Below are positions 55,019 to 63,722 of a DNA stretch of 64,000 nucleotides, piece by piece; the stretch's first letter is position 1, and the number at the start of each line of letters is the position of its first letter. Where the stretch lies: the NCBI GenBank assembly GCA_043553855.1, contig CP121336.1:3920772-3984771 (forward strand), given 5' to 3'. The translations under genes and the position numbers were made by a program. The DNA comes from JAUIAS01 sp030425395 (lineage in GTDB: Bacteria; Pseudomonadota; Alphaproteobacteria; Rhodobacterales; Rhodobacteraceae). Under the pieces are notes generated by a model. It was not told the DNA's origin. It did no database searches and was given only the letters and a program-made list of their open reading frames with translations.

Positions 55019-56467
55019 TTATCCGATTTCGCGCCAACGCCGCCCGTCGCGGTGCAACAACATCAACGCATCATCCGGACCTGAACTGCCCTGATCGTAG
55101 GGGACGGGCGTGCTTCGGGCGCTTTGCCATTCATTGATGATCGGGTCGGCCCATGCCCAGGCGGCTTCGACCTCGTCGCCGCGCATGAACAATGTCTGAT
55201 CGCCCCGGATCACGTCCATTATCAACCGTTCATAGGCGTCCTGGGGTTCCGAGTGTTCCTCAACGATGTCAGCAAAGGTCATGTCGAGGTTGACCTCGGC
55301 CAGACGAAAACCGCCAGGGCCGGGTTCCTTGATCGTGTTGCGCAGGGTGATGCCTTCGTCCGGTTGCAGGCGAATGATCATCGCGTTGCCGCGCCGTTCG
55401 GGAACATGCGGGAAGATCATATGCGGAGGATCGCGGAACACGACCGCAATTTCCGATGTTCTGGCGCGCAGCTTTTTGCCGGTGCGCAGATAAAAAGGAG
55501 TGCCTGCCCAACGCCAGTTTCCGATCGTGACTTTCATCGCAATATAGCTTTCGGTGCGGCTCTTGGAGTTGCCCACATGATCCAGATATCCACCCGCACC
55601 ATTCCGCCCGCGATATTGACCGCGCACGATATCCGTTTGCGGAACCGGGTTCAGCGCTTCGATCACCTTGAGCTTTTCGTCACGCACCGCAGAAGGCTGA
55701 AACCGCGACGGCGGCTCCATCGCGGTCAGGCACAACAATTGCATTAGGTGGTTCTGCATCATGTCCCGCATTGCACCGGACTGGTCGTAAAATTCGCCGC
55801 GCCCGTCGACACCCAGATCTTCGGCCACGGTGATCTGCACATGGTCGATATGCGTCGCATTCCAGAGCGGCTCCCACAGCGCATTGGCAAAGCGCAGGGC
55901 CATCAGGTTTTGCACCGTTTCCTTACCCAGATAATGGTCGATCCGGTAAATCTGATGTTCATCAAAACTGCGCCGCAGATCGGCATTCAGCGCCTGCGCG
56001 CTGGCCAGATCATGACCAAAAGGTTTTTCGACAACGATCCTGCTGTCCTTAGTGGCAATGTTGTGCGCGGTCAGTTGCGCCGCGATCGTGCCAAACAAAG
56101 ACGGTGCCACCGACAGATAAAACGAACGGACCGTGTCCGGGCGAAGTGCGGCGGCCAGTTCATCCCAGCCCTGATCGCCGGTGGCGTCAACGCGAACATA
56201 GTCGATCTGCCCAAGGAACCGGGCCAGAAGGTCCTTATCTTGGGCGAATTTGGGCGCGAATTCCATCAGGCTTTCGCGCACGATGTCGCGGAAGCTATCG
56301 GTCGACATGGCGGTGCGCGCGGCCCCGATGATGCCTGCTTTGGCTGGCATTTGTCCCACCGCAAAGCGATGAAATAACCCCGGCAGGATTTTGCGTTTCG
56401 CCAGATCGCCCGTCGCTCCAAAAATGACGAGATCGAAAAAATTTACAGGAATAACGCGTGAAACCAT
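55019..56467 (-). CDS. zwf: Glucose-6-phosphate 1-dehydrogenase
   Basis: The 482-residue enzyme has the NADP loop GATGDLAKRKILPGLF, VVEKPFGHDL and the active-site stretch RIDHYLGKETVQNL. It makes 6-phosphogluconolactone. It is the first gene of the leftward zwf-edd-eda-pgi-(glk) set; no lactonase gene (pgl) lies between zwf and edd, unlike in many relatives. A LacI-type palindrome lies 132 bases upstream of its ATG. Confidence 0.95.
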   Translation of the reverse strand: MVSRVIPVNFFDLVIFGATGDLAKRKILPGLFHRFAVGQMPAKAGIIGAARTAMSTDSFRDIVRESLMEFAPKFAQDKDLLARFLGQIDYVRVDATGDQGWDELAAALRPDTVRSFYLSVAPSLFGTIAAQLTAHNIATKDSRIVVEKPFGHDLASAQALNADLRRSFDEHQIYRIDHYLGKETVQNLMALRFANALWEPLWNATHIDHVQITVAEDLGVDGRGEFYDQSGAMRDMMQNHLMQLLCLTAMEPPSRFQPSAVRDEKLKVIEALNPVPQTDIVRGQYRGRNGAGGYLDHVGNSKSRTESYIAMKVTIGNWRWAGTPFYLRTGKKLRARTSEIAVVFRDPPHMIFPHVPERRGNAMIIRLQPDEGITLRNTIKEPGPGGFRLAEVNLDMTFADIVEEHSEPQDAYERLIMDVIRGDQTLFMRGDEVEAAWAWADPIINEWQSARSTPVPYDQGSSGPDDALMLLHRDGRRWREIG

Positions 56468-56598
56468 TGAGTTATACCACCAAGTTCATCTGTGAAGCCA
56501 CGTGCCGCGCACCCCAGAACAAACGTTCGGATCCCGGTAAGGCGATTTTCATGATCATTGCCGTGTCCTCGCATTGCGTATCGAAAGGTTGGAGATTA

Positions 56599-56614
56599 AT
56601 GTTATCGCTAACAT
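56599..56614. promoter_or_regulatory. LacI-family-type operator palindrome upstream of zwf
   Basis: ATGTTA-TCGC-TAACAT is a perfect 6-bp inverted repeat around a CG centre. Even-length, CG-centred palindromes of this form are bound by LacI-family sugar regulators. It lies between the fructokinase stop and the zwf start, where the operon promoter should be. No lacI-type gene is in the window. Confidence 0.7.
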
Positions 56615-56647
56615 ATCTGGCGAGGTTAAGCCAGTGCGGCATGCGGA

Positions 56648-57574
56648 TCACAATTCCGCGGCCCAAGGTGGATCTGCCCCCGCGCGGGACACGGTGATGG
56701 CCGCGACCATGGTTCCGTGCTCAAGCGCGCGTTCCAAAGAATTGATCGACAGGCTGGCAATCTTGGCTTTTTGCAGGTCTCCAAGTTCAGAAAGCTTGGC
56801 CAGAAACCCTGCGTTAAAGGTGTCACCTGCCCCGACAGTATCGACGATCTTGACTGGTTTTGCTGGAACGGTCACTTCTCTGCCATTCGCCAAGAAACCG
56901 GTGGCCCCCGCGTTGCCGCGCGTCAGGATGACCACGTTCGGACCAAGATCAAGGACCATCTCGACCTTTTCGTCCAGCGACAACGGCGCAGGTACCATCC
57001 AGTCCAGATCTTCGTCGGAAACCTTGACGATATCCGCCTTGGCCATCATCCGATCCAACCGGGCACGGTATTGCCCGATATCCTGAATGAACTGCGGGCG
57101 GATGTTGGGATCTATCATGACCGCGCGATCCTTGCCTTCACGATCAAGCAAGGCGGCATAGCTGGTGGCTACAGGGTCGCTGGCCAGACTGATACCGCCG
57201 AAATAGAGCGACGACACTTTGGCGGATATCTCGGGCAGGTCAGCGGTGGCCAACATCCGGCCAGCCGAGTTTTCATCAAAGAACGAATAAAAGGCATGTC
57301 CACCTTGAAGCCGCACAAACGCCAGCGTCGTGGGCCGATCCGAGATGATCACGTGGGATATGTCCACGTGGCTCGCCTGCAGTGCATCGGCCAGTTGCTG
57401 GCCGAACATGTCCGACGACAAACCGGACAATAGACCGGCCTGCACACCCAACCGCCCCAACGCGATCGCAGTGTTGAACACCGCGCCGCCCGCATGCGGC
57501 ACAAACCCTGCGCGACCGTCGGTGGTCGGCGTCGGGAGCATGTCGATAAGCGCTTCTCCACAGCACAGGATCAT
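56648..57574 (-). CDS. PfkB-family fructokinase
   Basis: The 308-residue ribokinase-fold sugar kinase has GGAVFNTAIALGRLG near the N-terminus and VDTVGAGDTFNAGFLAKL with the catalytic aspartate near the C-terminus. Length and context, next to pgi and zwf, suggest fructose as substrate; 2-keto-3-deoxygluconate is the alternative. The ATG at 57574 is chosen over a GTG two codons upstream because AGG lies at a better distance. It reads in the same direction as zwf, but the operator region between them suggests separate promoters. Confidence 0.85.
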   Translation of the reverse strand: MILCCGEALIDMLPTPTTDGRAGFVPHAGGAVFNTAIALGRLGVQAGLLSGLSSDMFGQQLADALQASHVDISHVIISDRPTTLAFVRLQGGHAFYSFFDENSAGRMLATADLPEISAKVSSLYFGGISLASDPVATSYAALLDREGKDRAVMIDPNIRPQFIQDIGQYRARLDRMMAKADIVKVSDEDLDWMVPAPLSLDEKVEMVLDLGPNVVILTRGNAGATGFLANGREVTVPAKPVKIVDTVGAGDTFNAGFLAKLSELGDLQKAKIASLSINSLERALEHGTMVAAITVSRAGADPPWAAEL

Positions 57575-57986
57575 TTGCACAGCCTATCTGAAAGGCGTTC
57601 CGTCCCACAAGGAACCGTAACCACAATTTCAGGATTGCCGCGCCAAGGGCGCGTTCGCTTCCGATTTCACGGCCCTTTTTTGACGATGCGTTGAACCTGC
57701 CTGTCACTCCGACCGCTGGGTCACGAGACATCCGGCGGCGTCGAAACATCATTATGCGCGATTGAATTATTGGCTGAGGTGCCGAAAGGCTGGTGGCCAA
57801 TCTTGGTGTCATCGACAAGAGAACATCGTAACAAAATCAACCCGGCACCATTGACAGAAATCCCAACTGGTGCCTCATGGCCCCGTATATTGCAGACTGC
57901 TTCGCGACATCCACTGGCTTGGCCCGGGTCGCCCGCGTCGTGGCCGCTCACAGACTGACAAGAACCGAAACGACTGGAACCGGAAA
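57575..57986. other. Divergent spacer between fructokinase and phosphoglucomutase
   Basis: This 412-base gene-free region must hold the promoters of both genes. The middle (57740-57845) is richer in A+T. I see no palindrome matching the operator at 56599 and no convincing small gene. Confidence 0.5.
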
Positions 57987-59618
57987 TTGATCTCTGACAC
58001 TGTTCAAACCGCACCGATCGCAGGCCAAAAGCCGGGCACATCCGGTCTGCGCAAGAAGACCGCGGTGTTCCGCGAACCGGGATATCTGGAAAACTTCGTG
58101 CAGTGCATCTTTGACGGGACCGGCGGGGCCACGGGCAAGACCTATGTTCTGGGTGGCGATGGACGGTTCTTTAACGCCGACGCCATCGACGTCATCATCC
58201 GCATGGCGGCCGCAAATGGCGCGAAGCGCCTGATCGTTGGCCAGAACGGGATTTTGTCCACGCCTGCGGCCTCGAACCTGATCCGTAAATATGAAACCGA
58301 CGGTGGCATCATCCTTTCGGCCAGCCATAACCCCGGCGGTGAAGACGGTGATTTCGGGATCAAGTTCAATGCCGCGAACGGCGGACCGGCTCCGGAAAAG
58401 ATCACCGATGCAATCTTTGCCAAGACGCAAGAGATCACCGAATACCGGATCGCAGACCAACACGCCGGGGATATCGGCACCATCGGCAGCTTCACGGTTG
58501 GCGAATGCCGGGTGGACGTGATCGACCCCGTGGACGACTACGAATCCCTGATGCAGGAACTCTTTGACTTTGACGCGATCAGCGCCTTGTTCGCTGGCGG
58601 GTTTCGCATCTGCTTCGACGCGATGCACGCGGTTACCGGCCCTTATGCCACGCGCATACTCGAAGACACGCTGGGCGCGCCCAAGGGGTCGGTGATCAAC
58701 GCCGTGCCTTCGCCTGATTTTGGCGGCGGTCACCCCGATCCCAATCCGGTCTGGGCGCGCGAACTGGTCGCAATCATGGAGAGCAAGGACGCGCCCGATT
58801 TCGGGGCCGCATCCGATGGCGACGGCGACCGCAACATGATCATGGGCAAAGGTGCGTTTGTGTCACCCTCGGACAGCCTCGCTTTGCTGACCGCTTATGC
58901 GCATCTGGCCCCGGCCTATTCCGGCGAACTGGCCGGCGTTGCGCGCTCCATGCCCACAAGCCAGGCCGTCGATCTTGTGGCAGAACATCTGGGGATCGCC
59001 TGTTACGAAACGCCCACCGGCTGGAAATTCTTTGGCAACCTGCTGGACGCGGGCAAGGCCACCCTGTGCGGCGAGGAAAGCGCCGGAACCGGATCAAGCC
59101 ACATTCGGGAAAAGGACGGGCTCTGGGCAGTATTGCTCTGGCTCAATATCCTTGCCTGTGATGGGCGCGATATCGTGCAATTGCGCGCTGATCACTGGCG
59201 CAGCTTCGGGCGCAACTACTATTCCCGCCACGACTATGAGGAAATCCCGACCGACGCCGCCGAGGCGCTGATCGGCGGGTTACGCGCGCGTCTCGGCGAT
59301 CTGCCCGGCACCCATGTCGCCGGCATGGAGATCGCGACGGCGGATGATTTCACCTATCACGACCCGATCGACCACAGCCTGACCGAACGGCAGGGTATCC
59401 GCATCCGCTTTACCGATGGATCACGCCTTGTGATGCGCCTGTCGGGGACAGGCACCCAAGGGGCCACCCTGCGCGTTTATCTGGAACGATTCGTGGATCG
59501 CAGCGGCGATCACGATCAGGACGTGCAAGCCGCTCTGGCCCCCGTGATTGCCGCGGCAGAAACCCTCGCCGATATAACCAGACACACCGGCCGCAGCCGT
59601 GCGGACGTGATCACCTGA
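57987..59618 (+). CDS. pgm: Alpha-phosphoglucomutase
   Basis: The product is 543 residues from a TTG at 57987, the usual length for the alpha-D-glucose-specific enzyme. It opens with the typical AGQKPGTSGLRKKT and has the phospho-serine S113 in SASHNPGG and the metal loop SDGDGDRNM. It interconverts glucose-1-P and glucose-6-P. No ATG fits the conserved amino terminus; GGAAC precedes the TTG by about 8 bases. A frame from 57870 would add 39 Arg-rich residues that look non-coding. It is divergent from the fructokinase gene. Confidence 0.92.
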   Translation: MISDTVQTAPIAGQKPGTSGLRKKTAVFREPGYLENFVQCIFDGTGGATGKTYVLGGDGRFFNADAIDVIIRMAAANGAKRLIVGQNGILSTPAASNLIRKYETDGGIILSASHNPGGEDGDFGIKFNAANGGPAPEKITDAIFAKTQEITEYRIADQHAGDIGTIGSFTVGECRVDVIDPVDDYESLMQELFDFDAISALFAGGFRICFDAMHAVTGPYATRILEDTLGAPKGSVINAVPSPDFGGGHPDPNPVWARELVAIMESKDAPDFGAASDGDGDRNMIMGKGAFVSPSDSLALLTAYAHLAPAYSGELAGVARSMPTSQAVDLVAEHLGIACYETPTGWKFFGNLLDAGKATLCGEESAGTGSSHIREKDGLWAVLLWLNILACDGRDIVQLRADHWRSFGRNYYSRHDYEEIPTDAAEALIGGLRARLGDLPGTHVAGMEIATADDFTYHDPIDHSLTERQGIRIRFTDGSRLVMRLSGTGTQGATLRVYLERFVDRSGDHDQDVQAALAPVIAAAETLADITRHTGRSRADVIT

Positions 59619-59747
59619 CCGCTTGACGACGGTTTCTGCCCTGCGCTGGGTTGCGTGCCCTTGTGCGTATGAAAGTGCGCTGACCGTGACGCGCTGTTAA
59701 ACGCGTCGAGTTTATCTTACAGATCAGCCGCCCAGACCGCGCATTAG

Positions 59748-59775
59748 AAAACCGGCCGAAACATCGGCCGGTTTC
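59748..59775. terminator. Hairpin between convergent pgm and peptidoglycan-binding protein genes
   Basis: AAACCGGCCG (59749-59758) pairs perfectly with CGGCCGGTTT (59765-59774) around AAACAT. On the minus strand it is followed by TTC only; the A/T ends of the stem give a short T-run each way. It is probably a bidirectional terminator. Confidence 0.7.
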
Positions 59776-59799
59776 GCGGTTCTCTACTGGCCTGAGGCC

Positions 59800-61035
59800 T
59801 TATTGCTGGATCTTGAAGGTCGGCAGGGCCGAAGCCGGTTGGGGCTGAACCAGACCCGCACCGCCGTTGGCCTGATTGACCGCGCTCTGCAGCAGCATCG
59901 TGCGTTCCGGCTGACCGGGGTTGAACACGGCAGGCGATCCGCTGGTCAGCGACGATATCGCCGACTGATACCACGATTGCGCAAGGTCGGGCCGTGCACC
60001 CGTGCCGAAACCATGCATCAGGTGATGGCCCATCAGTTCAGCATAGGGCGTTTTCCCGGTGGCAACGAGCAGCAGAGCCGATCCCAAGGCAACATCCATG
60101 TCGTCGATCCGGTACCCCACACCAAGACAGATTTCAGCCGTCACCTGAAGCTGCGCCGGTGTCATACCCGTGGATGGCACAAAGCCTGCCACCTCCTGCA
60201 TCAACATCGCCTGCGGCTTGGACGACAGAGATCCCACATAGCTGGCCATCGCTGGCCCAAAGGCTTTGCACTGCTCGGTAATCTGGGCAGATGTCGCCCC
60301 CTGAATGGAGCCGATCCGCCCTTCGCTGTTGGCCACGGCATAAATGCGCGCGAGACAGAACTGTTCATTCAGAACGGTGTTCGGATCGGTCATGTTGGAC
60401 ACGGTGGTGTAGCCACCATTGCTGCTTGTCACCAGACTGACGGAATCGCAATGCGCGGCCAGCGACCTCGGCGTCGCCGAAAGACCGAAATTCGGCAGGG
60501 CGCTCGCGGATTGCGGTACGGCCATTGCGGTCATCGGGGCATTGCCCTGTGGCTGCGGTGTGCCACCGGCCAATTGGGTGCGATAAATCTTGAGAAGGCC
60601 ACGCGGTCCATCGGGATGCGACGCCATCTGTTGATTGGTCTGAAAGCCGCCCGCCATGGCGCGGTTATAGCTGTCGGTCAGAATAGACTGTTCAAACGGC
60701 GTCAGGTGCCCGGTCGCGGGATAGCTCATATACGCCTGATAGCGCATGATCGCCTCGCGCGACCGGCGGCCAAGCTGACCATCGACGCCACCGGCGTTAA
60801 AACCGAAATAATTCAATGAGGTCTGGATTTGCCGACCTTCGGACGTGGACGGCACAGCAGGGCGATAGACCTTGGCCGACTGCTTGCGTTGTGCGTTCTT
60901 GGTCGCGGCGTGGCCCACGATCCCGCCAATAATGGCACCGGCAACAAAATCACCAGCGTCTGCAGCGGCACGCACACCCGGAGAAACCGCAAGCGACGCG
61001 GCAAGAAGAGCGGTTGAAAGACGTTTTGAAAACAT
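59800..61035 (-). CDS. Secreted protein with peptidoglycan-binding domain 1
   Basis: The 411-residue protein has a signal peptide (LSTALLAASLAVSPGVRA), a glycine-rich hydrophobic stretch (FVAGAIIGGIVGHAATK) near residues 30-47, and a PG_binding_1 domain (residues about 67-115) with IQTSLNYFGFNAGGVDGQLG and EAIMRYQAYM. The remaining 290 residues are not familiar; four cysteines there could form disulfides. It probably acts in the periplasm near the cell wall. A hairpin follows it at 59748-59775, and it is divergent from lipB across an AT-rich 96-base spacer. Confidence 0.8.
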   Translation of the reverse strand: MFSKRLSTALLAASLAVSPGVRAAADAGDFVAGAIIGGIVGHAATKNAQRKQSAKVYRPAVPSTSEGRQIQTSLNYFGFNAGGVDGQLGRRSREAIMRYQAYMSYPATGHLTPFEQSILTDSYNRAMAGGFQTNQQMASHPDGPRGLLKIYRTQLAGGTPQPQGNAPMTAMAVPQSASALPNFGLSATPRSLAAHCDSVSLVTSSNGGYTTVSNMTDPNTVLNEQFCLARIYAVANSEGRIGSIQGATSAQITEQCKAFGPAMASYVGSLSSKPQAMLMQEVAGFVPSTGMTPAQLQVTAEICLGVGYRIDDMDVALGSALLLVATGKTPYAELMGHHLMHGFGTGARPDLAQSWYQSAISSLTSGSPAVFNPGQPERTMLLQSAVNQANGGAGLVQPQPASALPTFKIQQ

Positions 61036-61131
61036 GACAAAAACTCCCGAGGCATTATGAATGAGATTATAATACCATAATATCTGGGATTATCCCGCAA
61101 ACTTTTCAATCCGAAAGGCAAAGACCCGCTT

Positions 61132-61842
61132 ATGTCGGCAGATCAACTTGAATGGCGGGTCAGCGATGGGCTGACCTCTTATCCCGATGCCGTGGCGCTC
61201 ATGGAAGAGCGCGCCGCCGCCATTCGGGCGGGAACGGCACCAGAACTGATCTGGCTGGTCGAACACCCCCCCCTCTATACGGCGGGGACAAGTGCCAAGC
61301 CCGCCGATCTGACCGATCCTGACCGTTTCGAGGTGTTCGATACCAAACGCGGCGGTCAGTATACCTATCACGGCCCGGGTCAACGGGTGGTCTATGTCAT
61401 GCTGGATGTAGGAGCGCGCGGCCACGATGTGCGCCGCTTTGTGCAACAGCTTGAGGAATGGGTGATCGCCACCCTCGCAGAATTCAACCTTGCCGGTCAC
61501 ATTCGCGAAGGGCGCGTCGGTGTCTGGATCGAACGTCCGGACAAGCCACGCACGATCACCGGAAAAATGGCCGAAGACAAGATCGCGGCGATCGGCATCC
61601 GTCTGCGCAAATGGGTCAGCTTTCACGGCATTTCCATCAACGTGGAACCCGAATTGGACCATTTTTCGGGCATCGTGCCTTGCGGGATCACCGAATACGG
61701 TGTCACCAGCCTTGTCGATCTGGGCCTGCCGGTCACGATGGACGACGTGGACGTCGCCCTGCGCCGCAGTTTTGAGGACGTGTTCGGCTCAACGCCGCAG
61801 GCCCAAGGCACAGATCATGGCCACGGTGCCGCCCAGACCTAG
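61132..61842 (+). CDS. lipB: Lipoyl(octanoyl) transferase
   Basis: The 236-residue protein has LVEHPPLYTAG, the family signature RGGQYTYHGPGQRVVY, the lysine in ITGKMAEDK and the acyl-carrying cysteine in SGIVPCGITEYG. It moves octanoyl groups from ACP to lipoate-dependent enzymes. The last 54 bases overlap the end of the convergent MFS gene; the tail after EDVFGS is low-complexity (QAQGTDHGHGAAQT) and probably a dispensable extension. Confidence 0.94.
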   Translation: MSADQLEWRVSDGLTSYPDAVALMEERAAAIRAGTAPELIWLVEHPPLYTAGTSAKPADLTDPDRFEVFDTKRGGQYTYHGPGQRVVYVMLDVGARGHDVRRFVQQLEEWVIATLAEFNLAGHIREGRVGVWIERPDKPRTITGKMAEDKIAAIGIRLRKWVSFHGISINVEPELDHFSGIVPCGITEYGVTSLVDLGLPVTMDDVDVALRRSFEDVFGSTPQAQGTDHGHGAAQT

Positions 61843-63009
61843 CACCACAAAGCCATAGCCCCAGCCCGCGACGCCCGGAGCCGCGTCAAGCACCGCACCG
61901 AAGGCCACGGGCGACGCCGCACCCGCGCCCATGCCGGTAATGCTGCGCAAGCCCAATACCTTGCCAAGATGGCGCATCGGGACGGCCTGGCTCATGGCCG
62001 AGGACAAAACGGCCGAATCCCCTATGGTCGCAAATCCATACAGCCCGGCCATCGCAAAGATCACCCAGACCGGAGCACCGGCCCCCGGCAGCCACCCTAT
62101 GATCAGCGAACACAGCAGACCTAAGGCGGCAAAAACGATCAGCACCCGGCGTGTGCCAAACCGGTCCGCCGCCTGCCCCGCGGAAAACGACGCGAAAAAG
62201 CCGGTCACATGCAGCGCAAGCGCCGTCCACAGCCCGAGCGTCAGTGCACTGATGCCGCTGCCCGAGGTGGCCGCCGCCATTGCCAGAAATGCCGGAACCC
62301 ATGCCCAGGCCCCCATCAATTCCCAAGTATGCCCGATATACCCCGCAATCAGCAGCCGCGCGGCGCGCCGTTGATCAGGCCCCCGATCCTCGCGGGTCTC
62401 CACCGCACCCTGCCCCGCCACATCCGCTGTCTGACCGGTCGTATCAGCGGCATGGCGCACCGCGATAAGGGCTGGCAACGTGCTGGCCGCCGTCGTCAAC
62501 GCGGTTATCCAGAACGCCGCCTTGTAACCGCCGATGGCCAATGCCCCGCCCGATACCGCAATCGACAAGGCAAACCCGCCCGACAACCCGGCCAGCGCCC
62601 AGCCCATCACCGAAGACCGCTTTTCCGGCGTGGAGTTGGCGGAAACCAGCATCAGCGAAGGCGTGTAGGTGCCGCCCTGCGCCAATCCAACCAGCATGAC
62701 GGTTATCAATGCTGTTTCGTAAGATCGCGCAAATGCGGCAAAGACCAACGCCGCAATCGCCCCGAGCACTGCGCCCCAGCGAAACACGGCCCGCGCGCCG
62801 ATCCGGTCACTGAGCACCGATGTCAGCAAGAGCGATACCGCGAACGCTCCGGTAAAAGCTCCCTGAACCGCGCCAGCCTGCGTCGCGCTCATGTCCCATG
62901 CCACCCGCAAAACGGGCAGACAGGCGGGATAGGTCATGAAAATGGCCGCGCTGCCAATCCGCGAGATTACCAGAGCAGGCAGGTGCAGCCGATGTGTCCG
63001 GCTGGTCAG
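61789..63009 (-). CDS. Major facilitator superfamily transporter with probable CTG start
   Basis: The frame encodes a twelve-helix MFS permease of the CynX/YcaD-like type (ARAVFRWGAVLGAIAALVFA, ADRFGTRRVLI). The first ATG, at 62937, cuts helix 1 in half. The frame continues upstream as SRTHRLHLPALVISRIGSA, which supplies a normal basic N-terminus and full helix 1. There is no ATG, GTG or TTG there, but a CTG at 63007-63009 has GGAG 5 bases upstream and overlaps the HIT stop as CTGA. From that start the protein is 406 residues. The 3' end overlaps lipB by 54 bases. The substrate is unknown. Confidence 0.8.
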   Translation of the reverse strand: MTSRTHRLHLPALVISRIGSAAIFMTYPACLPVLRVAWDMSATQAGAVQGAFTGAFAVSLLLTSVLSDRIGARAVFRWGAVLGAIAALVFAAFARSYETALITVMLVGLAQGGTYTPSLMLVSANSTPEKRSSVMGWALAGLSGGFALSIAVSGGALAIGGYKAAFWITALTTAASTLPALIAVRHAADTTGQTADVAGQGAVETREDRGPDQRRAARLLIAGYIGHTWELMGAWAWVPAFLAMAAATSGSGISALTLGLWTALALHVTGFFASFSAGQAADRFGTRRVLIVFAALGLLCSLIIGWLPGAGAPVWVIFAMAGLYGFATIGDSAVLSSAMSQAVPMRHLGKVLGLRSITGMGAGAASPVAFGAVLDAAPGVAGWGYGFVVLGLGGTVAMICALGLRR

Positions 63010-63449
63010 AGCGTCTCCAATGCCGCGCGCAATTGTTCGGCATGGCCCTTGATCGCATCCATATCACCCATCTTTCCGGGGGCGCGCATGGGCGTGCCTG
63101 CGTGACGCGGCAGCACGTGGACGTGCAGATGAAAGACCTCTTGCCCGCCTACGGCTTCGTTGAACTGCTGCAAGCTCACTCCGCCCGCGCCAAAGGCCAC
63201 CATCGCCGCGCGGCTGACTTTTTGCACGGTGCGCATCACAGCGGCGAGCTGCTCTGGCGTCGCGTCCAGCACGTTGCGGCAAGGGGTTTTGGGAATGACA
63301 AGGCAATGCCCGTCCGCGCGCGGCATGATATCCATGAAACACAGTGTTTCGTCATCCTCATAAACCCGGAACGACGGGATTTCTTCGCGCAGGATTTTGG
63401 CAAAGATATTGTCGGGATCATATGCGGGTGTGGCAGGCGTGGTGGTCAT
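63006..63449 (-). CDS. HIT-family protein
   Basis: The 147-residue histidine-triad protein has DNIFAKILREEIPS near the start and the triad HLHVHVLPRH near residue 110. Such proteins hydrolyse nucleoside phosphoramidates or dinucleotides. AGGAG lies 6 bases before the ATG at 63449. The stop codon is shared with the probable CTG start of the MFS gene, suggesting coupled translation. Confidence 0.92.
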   Translation of the reverse strand: MTTTPATPAYDPDNIFAKILREEIPSFRVYEDDETLCFMDIMPRADGHCLVIPKTPCRNVLDATPEQLAAVMRTVQKVSRAAMVAFGAGGVSLQQFNEAVGGQEVFHLHVHVLPRHAGTPMRAPGKMGDMDAIKGHAEQLRAALETL

Positions 63450-63608
63450 GACATACTCCTGAAGCGCTTGTGGCCATTGGATAGACGGCACGCCACCAAG
63501 GTCAAGCCGCTTTGCCCATCCCTCACCGAGGCTTTGCTGTTCGCGGCATTGCACGGCACCACGTTGGGCATCCAGAGCACAATTCCCAAGGGGGTGCGGC
63601 CATTTATC

Positions 63609-63622
63609 TTGATCTGGATCAA
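63609..63622. promoter_or_regulatory. FNR/FnrL-type box upstream of ctaD
   Basis: TTGAT-CTGG-ATCAA is a perfect match to the FNR consensus TTGAT-N4-ATCAA. It lies 100 bases before the ctaD start and 160 bases before the divergent HIT gene. Oxygen-responsive control of the terminal oxidase is the natural reading. Confidence 0.85.
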
Positions 63623-63722
63623 TATGAACCATTGAAGCCGGGGGGGTGACATTCTAAAACCCGAAGGAATCCACGCATGGCGGAAAATCCGCTGTGCGCA
63701 TCAATCTAGCAGGAGGCACCAG

